Under the pieces are notes generated by a model. It was not told the DNA's origin. It saw only the letters and a list, made by a program, of their open reading frames with translations, and searched no databases. Source: Phaeosaccion multiseriatum (lineage: Eukaryota; Ochrophyta, other classes). Taken from it: a DNA stretch of 64,000 nucleotides. Both the position numbers and the translations under genes were made by a program. The DNA lies in NCBI GenBank assembly GCA_965112735.1, contig OZ218964.1, positions 744,001 through 808,000 of the forward strand, in the 5' to 3' direction. Shown here piece by piece: positions 42,474 through 53,183 of this stretch (within the stretch, counting starts at the first letter, position 1; each line of letters starts with the position of its first letter).

Positions 42474-43765
42474 CCTTGGGGGCTTTGGGTGTGAGGAATG
42501 ACTCGCAGAGGCCGAGATCAGTCGACCAAGATCAATTTGCGCTTTGTCGTGCGTTTCGCAGGGCAGGCACAGAGAGCACGTCTCCTCTTGGCCTTTGTTC
42601 TGTACTTTGTTCTGTACTGTTTGACGGCGCCAATACGGTGCTGGGCCCAATACAGCGCTGGGCCCACGAAAGTCTACAGCAGCTACTGCATGCCTTACGG
42701 GGGGGGGGATTAGGCTGTAGTGCGCCTGGAGAGTATGGCAGCGATTCCGGGTGAGGAAGAGAGGAGAGAGGCCGCTACTCAGCATGAAAGATTCCTCTGT
42801 GATGAGAAGTATGGCGCGCCGGCGCGTTGCTGCACCTGCAAGGCCGTGGGAGGGGAAGAGGGGGGAAGGCACCTGACGGCGATGGAGCCCAGTGAAGGCA
42901 CCTGACGGCAGAAGGCGGGTCCCACGACCATCTAGGCAACGACCCTGGGAGGGGCAAGAATCCTGTGAGAAGGCCCCAGATCCATGCACACCTGCTGGCC
43001 GAGAGAAAGGTCCAGCTAAGCTAACCTAACCTCCCCGGGTGAGGCCGACTTGGACGGAGGCCGGATCATCGTAAACAGAGCCAGAAAGGATGTGCTATGG
43101 ACCCTCCCTCCTTCTCTTCTTGGCTCTTGTGAAAATGAGCTCGCCTCGGCTCGAGTCAGCCTGCTGCGTAAGGTCTTTGGTAGGTTTTTTCTGCCCTCAG
43201 GGTGAATGCGAGCCTTGAGGCATATGTGAAGAAGGGGAGGGGCATCATCATATGCAGCGGGTGCTTTTGTGCAGGCCGGCAGGTCGGGGGGATGTTCCCT
43301 TTCTGCATCGTTTCCTTTCGTGCGGCCAAGGGCGGCGCAACGGTGCGAGAGGTCTATGAAGCAGATCGAGACTCCAGGCGAAGAGGTTGGCCTTGCCTTT
43401 GTGAGGCAAAGCCTTGTCGGTCCGAGTGGCCTTGGGTCAGTGCGGAAGAGGTTGGGGGGGGGGGAATGTCGCGAACTGGAAAGCAGCGTTCCAGGAGAAG
43501 ATTTAACTACAGAATAAACTGAGCATTCGAAAGGAGAAGGAGAAAAGTTCCTCACACAGGAGAGAGAGAGAGAGAGGAAAGAAGGCGGCCAGTGTTCAGT
43601 TTCAATTTGGAAACTTCAACCTCATTCTCTTTCCCTTTCTTCCCCTTCCCCCAGCCGCCTGCTTTAAGCTGTTTTTGCTCCTGCTGGCTGCTCTTGTTCG
43701 TTGCTTGGGCAGTCGGTCGTTTAAGCCCTTGCAACCGCCCACACTGGCCGAGTTAAAGCTGCCGC
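42474..43765. other. Intergenic region, no supported gene
   Basis: 3' flank of the TFIIB-like gene and 5' flank of the Yippee gene. Several 60-180-codon open frames exist on both strands but lack good starts and family signals. Confidence 0.45.
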
Positions 43766-46112
43766 ATGTTCACCAATTTCCTGCTCTCCCGACGGAGAGC
43801 CGAGGGAAGGACACATTCAAAGAGTGGAGGAGGTGGGGTTCCTTTGGCCCCTGGAACGGAGGTGGAAGGGTGTTGTGTGGTGGACTGGCTACCGGCGAGT
43901 ATCAAGAAGCCCTTGACCCCTCACTCGGGCTGCCTGTTGAAGAAAGGCTCCGCTGATCCACAGTACAAGCACCCCCTGCGACTGGAACGAACGCATACCC
44001 TCAGCACGGAAATCGATGAGTGGTCCGACAGGAGACATGATGAAGAGGAGGAAGATGATGACTCTAGTAGCGAGGAGGAGCGAGCGGAGGAGGGAGGGGC
44101 TGCATTTGCTGCTGCTGGTGCTACCGAGGTGAACAGGGAGGAGGAGAAAGACGAAGAGGAGGAGAAGGAGGAAGAGGAAGAGGAGGAGGAGGAGGAAGAG
44201 GAGGAGGAGGAGGAGGAGGAGGAGGAGGAGGAGGAGAAGGAAGATTATGAGGAGGAGGAAGAGGACGAAGAGGAGGAGGACGACGACCACGATGACGAAG
44301 AGTCGGGGCGTCGGTACTACCTTCGAGCGCTGCAAAGAGGCCAAAGGAGGGAGAGAGGAGGGCCGCCGCGGGGCAGCTTGTCCCAACGCCGGCGACAGCA
44401 GGGGGGTCACGAATACGCTACTGGTGACGAGGAGGTTGGAGGGGGAGGAGAGGACCACCACCGCGAAGGGAGTGACGACTCTCAAGGAGCGGCGCGCATA
44501 GCAGTGCTCCCTTCCATCATCCTGCAATGGAGCCGTGGCATCATCGGTGCCAGTCCTCCTGCTCCTACCACCGCTACTCGACGGCAGGAGGCCGACCTCG
44601 AGGCGAGGGGGCATCATCAGGAGCGGCGGCAGCGGCGGCAGCAGGTGGAGGCAGTGGGCGCGCCCGAGCCTCCCCTGGGCACGCGGCCTCCTCCCAAGGC
44701 CTACCTGGAGGGGCCAGTCCTGTACGCCTGCGGCTGCTGCGGGGCGCACCTCTGCTCCCACGAGGATCTCGTATCCAAGGTGTGTGTTTGTTATTGTATT
44801 TGAGGACAACAGAGCATTTGGTTTCCACCTCTTTCCAATCTTCCTCTCAAAGCCCTCTCTACGGCCTATTTTTTTCCTCCTCTCTGCTCTGTTCTACTTG
44901 TTCTTCTTGTCTCTCTCTCTTTCTCTCTTTATCTGTGCCCCTCGCCTCTCCCCCTTCTCTTCTCACATGCTTCCTCCATCCACCACACCCCTTGCTCTGC
45001 TGTTTACTTCTGCTGCCTGCTGATGATACTGTATGACATCATCGCAGTGCTTCCAAGGCCGAGGGGGGCGCGCCTTCCTCTTCCAAACCATGGTCAACAT
45101 TGTGAGTCTTTCCCCTTGAGTTGAGCACGGCACAGCGAGAGAGGGGCACGAGAGGGGGCAGGGGGCGGTGCAGCTCAGAGGGGGGGCCAAAGGCGACGCG
45201 CGAGTCTGCCTGCAGATCAACGTCAAAGTCAAGTCTTTTGCCTTGAGGCCGCCCTATGCCCTACAGCCCCGCCTGCCCCTGGCGAATCGACCTCACCAAC
45301 ACCATGTTCACCAACCCCCCCCCCCTCCCCTCCCTTGCTCTCCCTTACCTTACCCTCCCTCACCGTCCCCTCCTCTACTCTCCCCTACCCCACCCTCCCC
45401 TACCCTTTCCCGTCCGCGTGTCCTGACACTGCCCCCCCGCCATTTTCACACCGTATCCACTGCCATCCTTCCCTCTCAGGTGAAGGGCAAATGCGAGGGC
45501 CGCCTGCTTACGACAGGGCTCCATTCTGTGCAGGACGTGTCTTGTCTGTTCTGTGAGACAGTGCTGGGATGGACCTACGTGAGTGACAGGGGAAGGGTGG
45601 GGCATGAGTGGGCATGAGTGGGCATGAGTGGGCATGAGTGGGCATGAGTGGGCATGAGTGGGCGTGAGTGGGCATGAGTGGGACTGGGGTCGAGCTCTGC
45701 CTGCGCAGGAGAGAGACGAAGGGGGAGTGTTATCATGTACCCTCTACTCGTCGGTCGACCACATCGACGACCACCAGACGGGCTTCTCTACTCTCAGTCT
45801 GTTTACACTCCCAAATGTTGACCCCCAAGAGCCATGGAATGGATTCAGTCTCTCTCGGCTTGCGGCTGCTGCCTTTTTGTTTCCTTTCGTCTCACATTTA
45901 TTTGCTTGCCCCCATCAAAATCCCACTACTCTCCGCACACCGCTCTGCCTATGTTTGTATGTATGTATGTGTGTGTGTATGTATGTATGTATGTATGTAT
46001 GTATGTATGTATGTATGTATGTATGTATGTATGTATGTATGTATGTATGTATGTATGTATGTATGTATACATGGGTTGGATGCATGCACACACGTACTAA
46101 CACACATGCATC

Positions 46113-46144
<32 letters not shown>

Positions 46145-46365
46145 ACAAAAAGCGTGAGGCATTCGAGGCAAGCCAAAAGTACAAGGAGGGCAAGTTTATC
46201 CTCGAGTCCGCCAAGGTCATCCGCCTCCATCACAGGGACGACTCTCTCACTACGGGTAGCACCAACAAGTCCAGCAGCAGCAGCAGTCATGTGGGCAGAA
46301 ATCTGAGGCGGCCCCAAGGGTCCATGAGCAGTATCGGTGGGGGCACCATAGGCTTTGCTTGGTGA
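43766..46365 (+). CDS. Yippee-domain (YPEL) zinc-binding protein with long acidic N-terminus
   Basis: Four exons in phase: 43766-44779, 45048-45101, 45480-45578, 46153-46365 (459 aa). The Yippee domain spans ~320-410: YACGCCGAHLCSHEDLVSK, CFQGRGGRAFLFQTMVNI, LLTTGLHSVQDVSCLFCETV, LGWTY and EAFEASQKYKEGKFILE. Both CxxC pairs that bind zinc are present. Typical YPEL proteins are ~120 residues; this one adds ~315 residues, including ~40 consecutive mostly Glu residues (from GAG repeats) and Arg/Gly/Gln-rich parts, and a Ser-rich tail. The Yippee fold is shared with cereblon and Mis18 and is linked to centrosome or nuclear roles; function here is unknown. The four exons interrupt the domain at conserved places, which supports the splice model. 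Confidence 0.92.
45600..45682. repeat. Decamer tandem repeat GGGCATGAGT
   Basis: Eight near-perfect 10-bp copies directly after exon 3 of the Yippee gene. They contain GTGAGT-like donor sequences, so donor choice could vary. Confidence 0.9.
45953..46070. repeat. (TATG)n microsatellite in the Yippee intron
   Basis: About 28 TATG units followed by a C run and an (AC)n run just before the exon 4 acceptor. Likely highly variable in length. Confidence 0.95.
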
Positions 46366-46918
46366 CCGGCGTGTGGTTTGGGGGGGGTAGAGGAGGAGGT
46401 GGGGAGGAGAGGAGAGGAAAGGAAGGGGAGGGAAGGGGGGGGAGAGGAAAGGAAGGGGAGGGAAGGGGAAGAGAAAGAAGGGGAGGGAAGGGGGAAGGCG
46501 AAGTGGGGTTAATGGCGCGACGGGAGACGGAGGATTGGGAGATTTGAGAAACTAAAGACATCGCCAATGATGCATGGGGAAAGACTATATGAAATACCAT
46601 CAATGAGGGATAGGGAGGGAGGAGGGAAAGGATGTAGGATGTAATAAGTGTGATGTGAATGGTGAGGTGAGAGTAGTGATGTATGATTGTGTGTGTACTT
46701 ATGTGTATGTGCGGAGACTCGAGAGGAGGAGGAGGCGGAGGAGGAGGAGGAGGAGGAGGGGGGGGGGGAGGAGGAGGAATAGGAGGAAGAAGGTGTGCGT
46801 GTACCATAATGTAATACAGGACGAAGAAAACCGAAGAAAGCGTTGGCAACACAGCAGCTGTATTGCATTGCTGTACTGCAAAGAATAACGGTGCTGAATT
46901 TTATGGCTGCAGTCGCTC
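46366..46918. other. Purine-rich intergenic region, no gene seen
   Basis: GGGAAAGGAAGGGGA-type and GGAGGA repeats between two converging genes. Confidence 0.5.
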
Positions 46919-49507
46919 TTATTGCCGTTCGTCTCGCCTGCTTCTCAGCGCCGACAAGGTATCCTTGGCAGCCTCCACAGCAGCAACAGATGTCGGGCGA
47001 GAGGAGGAGGACAACGACAGAAGGGAGCCCAGACCCCCCTCGGGGCCATCTCCTACCCTGCTGTCAAGCCTGCTCGCCACGCCACCGCCACCGCCACCGC
47101 CCCCGCCCCGGGTCGTGCGAGCATTGCGAGCGTTTCGCTCAACACCACCACCATCATCGTCATCATCATCACTCGAGCTCTTGCCCTTGCCCTTGCTCTT
47201 GCTTCCCTCTCTGAGCCTGGCCAGGATGCTCTTGGCCTCTGCCTCACATTCATCGTCAAACACCCGCTCGGTGGGCCGCTGCTTACGTCGAGAAGGCCGG
47301 GAGGATGATGGCGCTGCTGCTGTATCACCAACTGCTGCTGCTGCTGCTGCTGCGGGCGACGGGGAAGGTGACGAGGATTGCACTTTCCGCTTCGCCTTCA
47401 ACCCGGGTCTCCTCCGCGGTCCACTCTCTAGCTCCCTCTCCCCCCCCGTATCAACGTCGTCCTCATCATTCTCATCGTCAGCCTTGTTTAGCATCATCAT
47501 CCTCCTCTCCCTTCTGCTGCCCCAGCCCCCAGCAGTTCCCTTGCTGCTTCCGACGTCATCACCAACGCCCTCCTCACCATCTCCTCCGTCACCGTCCCCA
47601 TCATATTCCTCTGATTCGGTAGCAGTAGCAGTAGCAGTTGGTGATACTGTAGCACCTGTAGCAGCACGCGCACGAGCCCCCTTCCCTTTCTGGAGACGCT
47701 GTCGCCGCGATGAGGCTGCTGATGCCGGCCTGCTGAGCCTGCTGGGCCCCCTGGGGGCGTCGTCCCGAGACTCAGGGGGGGAGGAACTGCCCGCAGGGGC
47801 CATTCGCCGCTGACGCTTCCTCTGCGTGGCGGACACTCCCTGCCCCCCGGGAAGAGAAGGTGCCGGAGAGCCCTGCCGCACCCCCTCTTCCTGCTCTAGT
47901 TCCCCCCCTTCATTCCCCATCTCTCGCCCCTCACTCTCTTCCTCCTCCTCCTCCTCCTTCTCCTCCTCCTCCTCCTCCTCCTCCTCATCTGATTCTCCTT
48001 CTCCTCGTCCTCCTCCTGTCCCTCCTCCTTCCCCTTCCCCTTCTTCTTCTTCTTCTTCCTCCGAGTCCGACAAGAGGTCCCAGTCGTCATCATCGTAGCC
48101 CGCCGCCCGAGCCCTCCTCTTCTTCAGACCGAAGCTCACGCTGAACCGCCCTCCCACGCCCCCTCCTCCTGTTCTCGCCTTGCGACTGGCCTTCCTCCCC
48201 CCCCCAGCCGCCACTGCTTCGCCCCTCCCCTCCGATGCAGAAGGAGGAGTCCCTTGCCCGCGTTTCCATCCGAGTCCCGCGATCCCTCCGAGCCCTCCGA
48301 GCCCAGTCCCTTTACCCTTTCCTTTCCGCCCCTCACTCTGGTGCTCACGGTCATCCTCATCATCACCCCCACCTTCCTCCTGCTGATCCTCCTCCTCTGC
48401 CTCTTGTCGCCCAAGGTCCACTTGCGGGGTTTCTTTTCCCTCTCCTTCTCCTTCTTCTGGGAAGGTGCTGGAGTCTGCCCCTCCGCTGCCTGAGTACTCG
48501 CCAATGGCATGTCGCCGCATGAAGCCCTCAGTCAGACGAGCGTACTTGTCCACAGGCCCGTCCCTGAGGGACACTGCCTCCATCTCTTGCAGGTCCTCCT
48601 TCCTCCTGTCCTTGGCCGTCGTTGAGATGAAGTCATCGTATGTGACCCCTTGTCCTTCCGGAACAAGCCGGGGGCCCCTTCTGTTTGGCCCCTCTTGTTC
48701 TACATCGCCCCCCAAGCCCGGGATGAGAGTTGCCAGCAAGCCAAAGCAGTAGGCCAGCAGAGCACGGAGGGGAGTGGGGCAGTACAGCTTGAGAACCTAT
48801 CACGGGGGAGGACGAGACCACATGGTAGCAGCAGCAGCAAAAGCAGCAGCAGGACGGAGAAAGGAAGAAGGCAAGAGGAGGGCGTTTAGAAGGGGGGGGA
48901 AGCGGGGACCAGTAAACACACATGCAAACAGTGAATACAGGTGAAAGTTCACTTGGAGATTAACGTGCGCTATTTCGCAAGCCATCTGAGTCACCCACCC
49001 CACGATTGCGCGCCGCACCTGATAGAACACCATGGCGTAGGCCAGCAAGTATCGCCCGGGCGTGGACCGCACCAGTTGCTGGTACACCCGGGGAGGGGGG
49101 AGCTGAGGCAGTGGCCGCTGTGGAGGCTCAGGCGGGAGGGTGGAGGGTGCTTCCGTCTTCTCCCCTGCCGCCTGGTCTCTACCATCTACCGGTGCTGCGG
49201 AAGGCGTCGATGCTGATGCGCCAGAGCCTCCCTCACTGGCCCGCTTTTTCGCTCCAGCCGGCTTCTTCTTGCGTGCTGCTGCTGGTACCTTCTTCCGTCG
49301 AGGTCCAGTTGAGGCTGCTGCCGCCCCTGCGCCGCCTCTGACCTTCGAAGCTCCTTCAAAGGCCCGCGTTCCTGCTCCTGATGCCCTCGCCTCTTGCTCC
49401 CTTTCTAATCTTACCGCCCCTGCCGTAAGAAGCGGACCTCGCGGATCTTCTGCTCTGGCCCCTGCCGCTGCACAGAGCAGGATGGCCAGTTCTGTGGGCC
49501 TTCCCAT
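46919..49507 (-). CDS. Hypothetical membrane-hairpin protein with long acidic disordered tail
   Basis: Two exons in phase: 49507-49019 and 48796-46919 (788 aa). Residues 1-140 are Ala/Lys/Pro-rich. Two hydrophobic stretches lie close together across the splice site (STPGRYLLAYAMVFYQVL and RALLAYCFGLLATLIPGLG), suggesting a membrane hairpin. After it comes a conserved-looking segment (VTYDDFISTTAKDRRKEDLQ, KYARLTEGFMRRHAIGEYSG), then ~480 residues of Gly/Glu/Ser/Arg low complexity with long Glu runs. No family was recognised. Start is the only ATG fitting exon 1. The C-terminal half carries two copies of the dispersed 16-bp word in opposite directions. Head to head with the pseudouridine synthase gene, 80 bp between start codons. 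Confidence 0.7.
47318..47339 (-). repeat. Dispersed GTTGGTGATACAGC word, coding copy
   Basis: On the gene strand it reads GCA GTT GGT GAT ACA GCA, coding AVGDTA. Confidence 0.75.
47634..47653 (+). repeat. Dispersed word, coding copy in opposite direction
   Basis: GCAGTTGGTGATACTGTAGC (one change). The gene is antisense to it and reads ATVSPTA. Confidence 0.7.
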
Positions 49508-49587
49508 CCGTAAGCCTTCTTCAATTAGAGGTCGTGAGGTGAAAGTCGAGGGGAGGAAAAGATCCGGCAGTATGTCAATGAGAGGGG

Positions 49588-51789
49588 ATGGCCGACCTCC
49601 TTCTCTCTCTCTCTAGTCACATGCTTCTTGCAGGGCTTGTCGCCCTGCTCTCTGTGGTAGAGGCTACCGGGCTGCTACTACTGCCGCGCGGAAGTAGCGT
49701 AGGATTCTCTGAGCGCTCGAGAATCGCGTTGGCAGCCCAGCCCCAGCTCGAGGTGGCACGGGCGGATAAAGACGACAAAATTAAACGACGGCCGCCTGTG
49801 GTTCGTGTGCGCGTGGACCGTCTGCTGCTGATGTCCTCCTTGGTGGATAGCAGGGAAGAGGCGCTTGAGCTGATTGCTGAGGGACGCGTGGCGGACTGCA
49901 ATGGTGAGCTTATCACGCGAGCGACTGCCCGCGTGGATGCCAACGACAGCCCACTCCTGGTCGATGAGCGGCCCCTTCCCCCCCTTCCCGCACCAGTCTA
50001 CGTTCTTCTCAACAAGCCCATCAATGTCATCACCACGATGACCACCGATCCGAGCGCCAGTCGACGGCGTCGAGGTCTTTCAATGCCAACGGTGATGGAC
50101 ACCGTCCGCGCTTTTGAGACCCAACTGAATGGAAACACACCTCTCCCCAGGATCTTTCCCGTGGTACGCAAATTCAAAGCCTTCAGCCCTCTTGGAGGGA
50201 GGGGCACTCATGATCTGCCCTTCCCATAACTTTGCCTTTTCGGGCGGGGGGGGTCCTTGTTTCTTCATGGCCATGACCCGTCTGTCTGCCTGCCTGTCTG
50301 CCTCTCCTGCTGCCCCCCCCCCCCCCCCCCATCGTGCGCAGGGGAGGCTAGATGCGGACAGCGAGGGCCTCCTTCTCCTCACCAACGACGGAGCGCTGTG
50401 TAGTCTCCTGTGCGACCCTGCCCACCGCATATCAAAGACCTACTTAGTCAAGGTCGTCGCAAGGAGCACGCAAGGGTAAGGGGACCATTACGCATTCCAT
50501 CCACCTTCCCTTTTCCTCTTTCTGTAGATAGGTATATGTGGGACAACCAGATGGGGGGGTGGGGGGGTAGGATTGATGCTCGTTATAGGATGGCGCTCTG
50601 CACCTCAAAAAGGGGGACAACATATGCATTCCATTCACCTGCCCTCCTCCTCCTCCGCTTCTTAGGTAGGTAGATAGGTAGGTAGCCACACCGCCCTTCC
50701 GATGGACATGTGTGTGTGTGTGCCTCATTCATTGATCAATCCTCCTACCTGTCACGGTTCCAGTCAGCAGAGGCCTCAGCCGCTAGGAGCAGCACACCCA
50801 GAGCCTTGGGCGAAGCTGACGGAAGGTGTGACGATGCGGGATGGAGAATACGCCCAGGCTGTTGAGGCGCGACCGATTCGTAAGTACCATACTCTTTTGG
50901 TGGAAGGGTGGGAGGGGGGCAAAGCAGGGCTTGGAATGAAGGGCTGGGTGCATGTGTGGGCGGAGGCCCTCACTCTTTTTGCTGCTCTGGCTGGCACGGC
51001 TGACTTCGCTGTCCTTGCTGATGCTGTATCACCAACTGCTGCTACTACCGATGGCGGATACATAGGCTCACGTCAAGAGCTGGAGGGGCATACAGGCATG
51101 TACGGAGAGCTCTTTGACGGCAGTAGTCACAGCAGTGGCAATGATGCATCATCATCATCGTCCTACAGAGGCCCGCCGCCGCTTGTGGGGCTTATCGTCA
51201 TGCAGGAGGGCAAGAGACGAGAGGTGTGTGCGTGTGCATGTGTTAGATATATAGTAGGGACACGGTAGGAGGGCGAGGGTTGAGCGGCGACAAGTTGCGT
51301 GCGTGACCACCACCTTCATCGTGTATCCTATCGTATCTTTTTTACGGCCGGCGCGCGCGCATTTGACAACTTCGGTACTTCAGCAAAGAATACAAGTAGT
51401 GTTCCTCCCGAACAAGCCATGCCTACCTCCTTGCTAAGGTCCTCCTCTTGTCTGTTGGTCCCTGGCTCTGTGCCGCTGCCTACCCCTGTCCTGTGCGTAC
51501 GTACGTGCGTGCGTGCGTGCGTGCGTTGCCTTACGTGGGCGCTCTTCAGGTGAGGAGGATGCTTGACGCTGTGGGCTTCCGAACCGAGCGTCTTATACGG
51601 GTGCGAATCGGAGGCCTCCAGGACGACTCCCTTCCCTCGGGGGCATGCAGGCATCTTACGCCAGAGGAGGTGGAAGGGCTGAAAGGGGTGATGCGGGAGG
51701 GCAGCGGCGCCGGGTACGGGAGCAAAAGCCACCGCATAGACTCCTTCTACGACGGGAAGCGGTGGCACTCGCTCTTTGCCGTCGACTGA
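49588..51789 (+). CDS. RsuA/RluB-family pseudouridine synthase with S4 domain, probably organellar
   Basis: Converts a specific uridine of rRNA to pseudouridine. Exons: 49588-50163, 50342-50475, 50764-51223, 51550-51789 (469 aa). The N-terminus is hydrophobic ([20 protein letters not shown] from the second ATG at 49621), so import into the plastid or another organelle is likely. S4 RNA-binding domain: [19 protein letters not shown] through VADCNGELI. Catalytic domain: [13 protein letters not shown], then the signature [17 protein letters not shown] with the catalytic aspartate at the exon 1/2 junction, [27 protein letters not shown] and IRVRIGGLQ. An ~85-residue open insert (50880-51165) begins with a perfect donor GTAAGT; it may be a retained or alternative intron, but no in-phase acceptor was found. 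It holds a copy of the dispersed word. Confidence 0.92.
51023..51044 (-). repeat. Dispersed word in the pseudouridine synthase insert
   Basis: On the plus strand it reads GCTGTATCACCAACTGCTGC, coding AVSPTAA in a non-conserved insert. Confidence 0.75.
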
Positions 51790-51792
51790 ATC

Positions 51793-51798
51793 AATAAA
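51793..51798 (+). terminator. Candidate polyadenylation signal of the pseudouridine synthase gene
   Basis: AATAAA four bases after the stop codon; assignment by position only. Confidence 0.4.
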
Positions 51799-51840
51799 CA
51801 GCACTGGAGCACCCTTCGCTGCCGGAAGAGAATGAATGGC

Positions 51841-51901
51841 GAGGGAGGGAGGGAGGGAGGGAGGGAGGGAGGGAGGGAGGGAGGGAGGGAGGGAGGGAGG
51901 G
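51841..51901. repeat. (GGGA)n microsatellite
   Basis: Fifteen near-perfect GGGA units, the same motif as the larger array at 22807. Confidence 0.95.
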
Positions 51902-51984
51902 TGATGATGGCTGGTGCCATTGGGGTGGTGCCGTGGTTCCTTTCCCCAAGCAGGCTCAGACCACCAATCAGACTGCCCGGCGCG

Positions 51985-52965
51985 TGAGTGTCCTGACGTC
52001 TGACTTCGGCTCCAGGCAGGGCTTCTCGGGCTCCGAACTTCTGGGCCAAAGCCCCCTCCAGGGTTCGGGCTTCTGGCCGCAGGCCAGCGCGGGTTTCTGG
52101 CCCCAGGCCAGTGGTCTGGGCTTCAGGCTTCTCAGGGGGGGGGGGAGAGATTATGCAGGCTTCTGGCCGGAGGCCAGCCCCGGCTTTTTGCTTTCGGCCG
52201 CAGGCCGCCTCAGGCTTCTGCTTATCGGGGGGCCAGAGAAGCCCTGCCTGGAGCCGACTGACTGACTCTGTCCTTACAGAAGAACGACAGTCCTGACACT
52301 GAGGAGAATGACCGTCCTCCCTCGGAACACCCCGTAGGGCCTGGACTGGTGGCTGGTGGTGACGTAAGTGCCCCTCAAACCAGCGGCAACAGTTGGTGAC
52401 ACAGCAGCAGGCAGCAGCAGTGCACTAGTGACGCTGACTGATGACTTGCGGTTGCAGGGGAGACGCCGTACAGCTGATGGCCAATAGCCTCTTCCTAACA
52501 TGTCAGTTTTCAGGGGGAGGATGACGAGTCCACGAGTCTACGAGGGCTGGGGTCGCTGGGGTCAGCGCGCACGAGGGGATCGAAGGGGAGGCAACGCCCT
52601 GGGCCAGGGACTAAAGGGATCGGCCCCTGACATGCTTCTGAGGCGACCCTGGTTCCTGCTTCTGGCCGGCGCCAGCCGGCCTGGGTCCTGCTTCTGGTCG
52701 GCGCCAGCCGGCCAGGCAGGTTCCAGGTTCTGGGGGAAAGCCATGTACTAAGGCAATGATGAAGGCCAAGGTTGGTTCCTGCTTTTGGCCGGCGCCAGCC
52801 GGCCTGGTTGTTTTGGCTGGCCTGTCTCAGAAGCATGTCAGGTCATACCCCTGACACGCTATCGCCCACTTTCTCGATAGCGCGCTATCGGTCCCCGGGG
52901 GGCCCGATAGCGGATAGCGCGCCGGCTGGCGATAGCGGATAGGGTGCCGGCTGGCACCGGCCGAA
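51985..52965. repeat. Cluster of GGCC palindromes and GATAGCGGATAG repeats
   Basis: Successive CTTCTGGCC(N)GGCCAG units (52065-52220), three perfect GGCCGGCGCCAGCCGGCC-type palindromes or close variants (about 52665, 52697, 52787), a CTTCTGAGGCGACCCTGG word shared inverted with 59640, and CGATAGCG/GATAGCGGATAG units (52860-52950). Looks like stacked fragments of non-autonomous repeats. It fills the gap between two genes together with exon-like pieces at 52280-52363. Confidence 0.75.
52390..52410 (+). repeat. Dispersed word, intergenic copy
   Basis: CAGTTGGTGACACAGCAGCA, one base different from the common form. Confidence 0.65.
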
Positions 52966-53155
52966 AAAATAAGGGAAGAAAGTCGAGCTCGGCCTCTAAA
53001 CTAAAACTGAAACTGAATCCCTCCCGCACAGTTGGATGAGCTCCCGCCTCTTTTTTTCTTTTTCCTTTCTCCCTCTGCACAACTGCCGTGTGTTACTGCT
53101 GTCGCCTCTGTTCTTTGTATACTTTAGCCGCGTTTCTTTTGCATACCTTGAACAC

Positions 53156-53162
53156 TATATAA
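53156..53162 (+). promoter_or_regulatory. TATA-like box before the HAD gene
   Basis: TATATAA ends 21 bp before the ATG at 53184, so the leader would be extremely short, or translation starts downstream. Confidence 0.35.
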
Positions 53163-53183
53163 GGAGGGAGGAAGGGTGGAAAA

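Noticed and set aside
43016-43555. 179-codon minus-strand ORF
   Set aside because: No ATG at its start, no recognisable domain, overlaps open plus-strand frames of similar quality.
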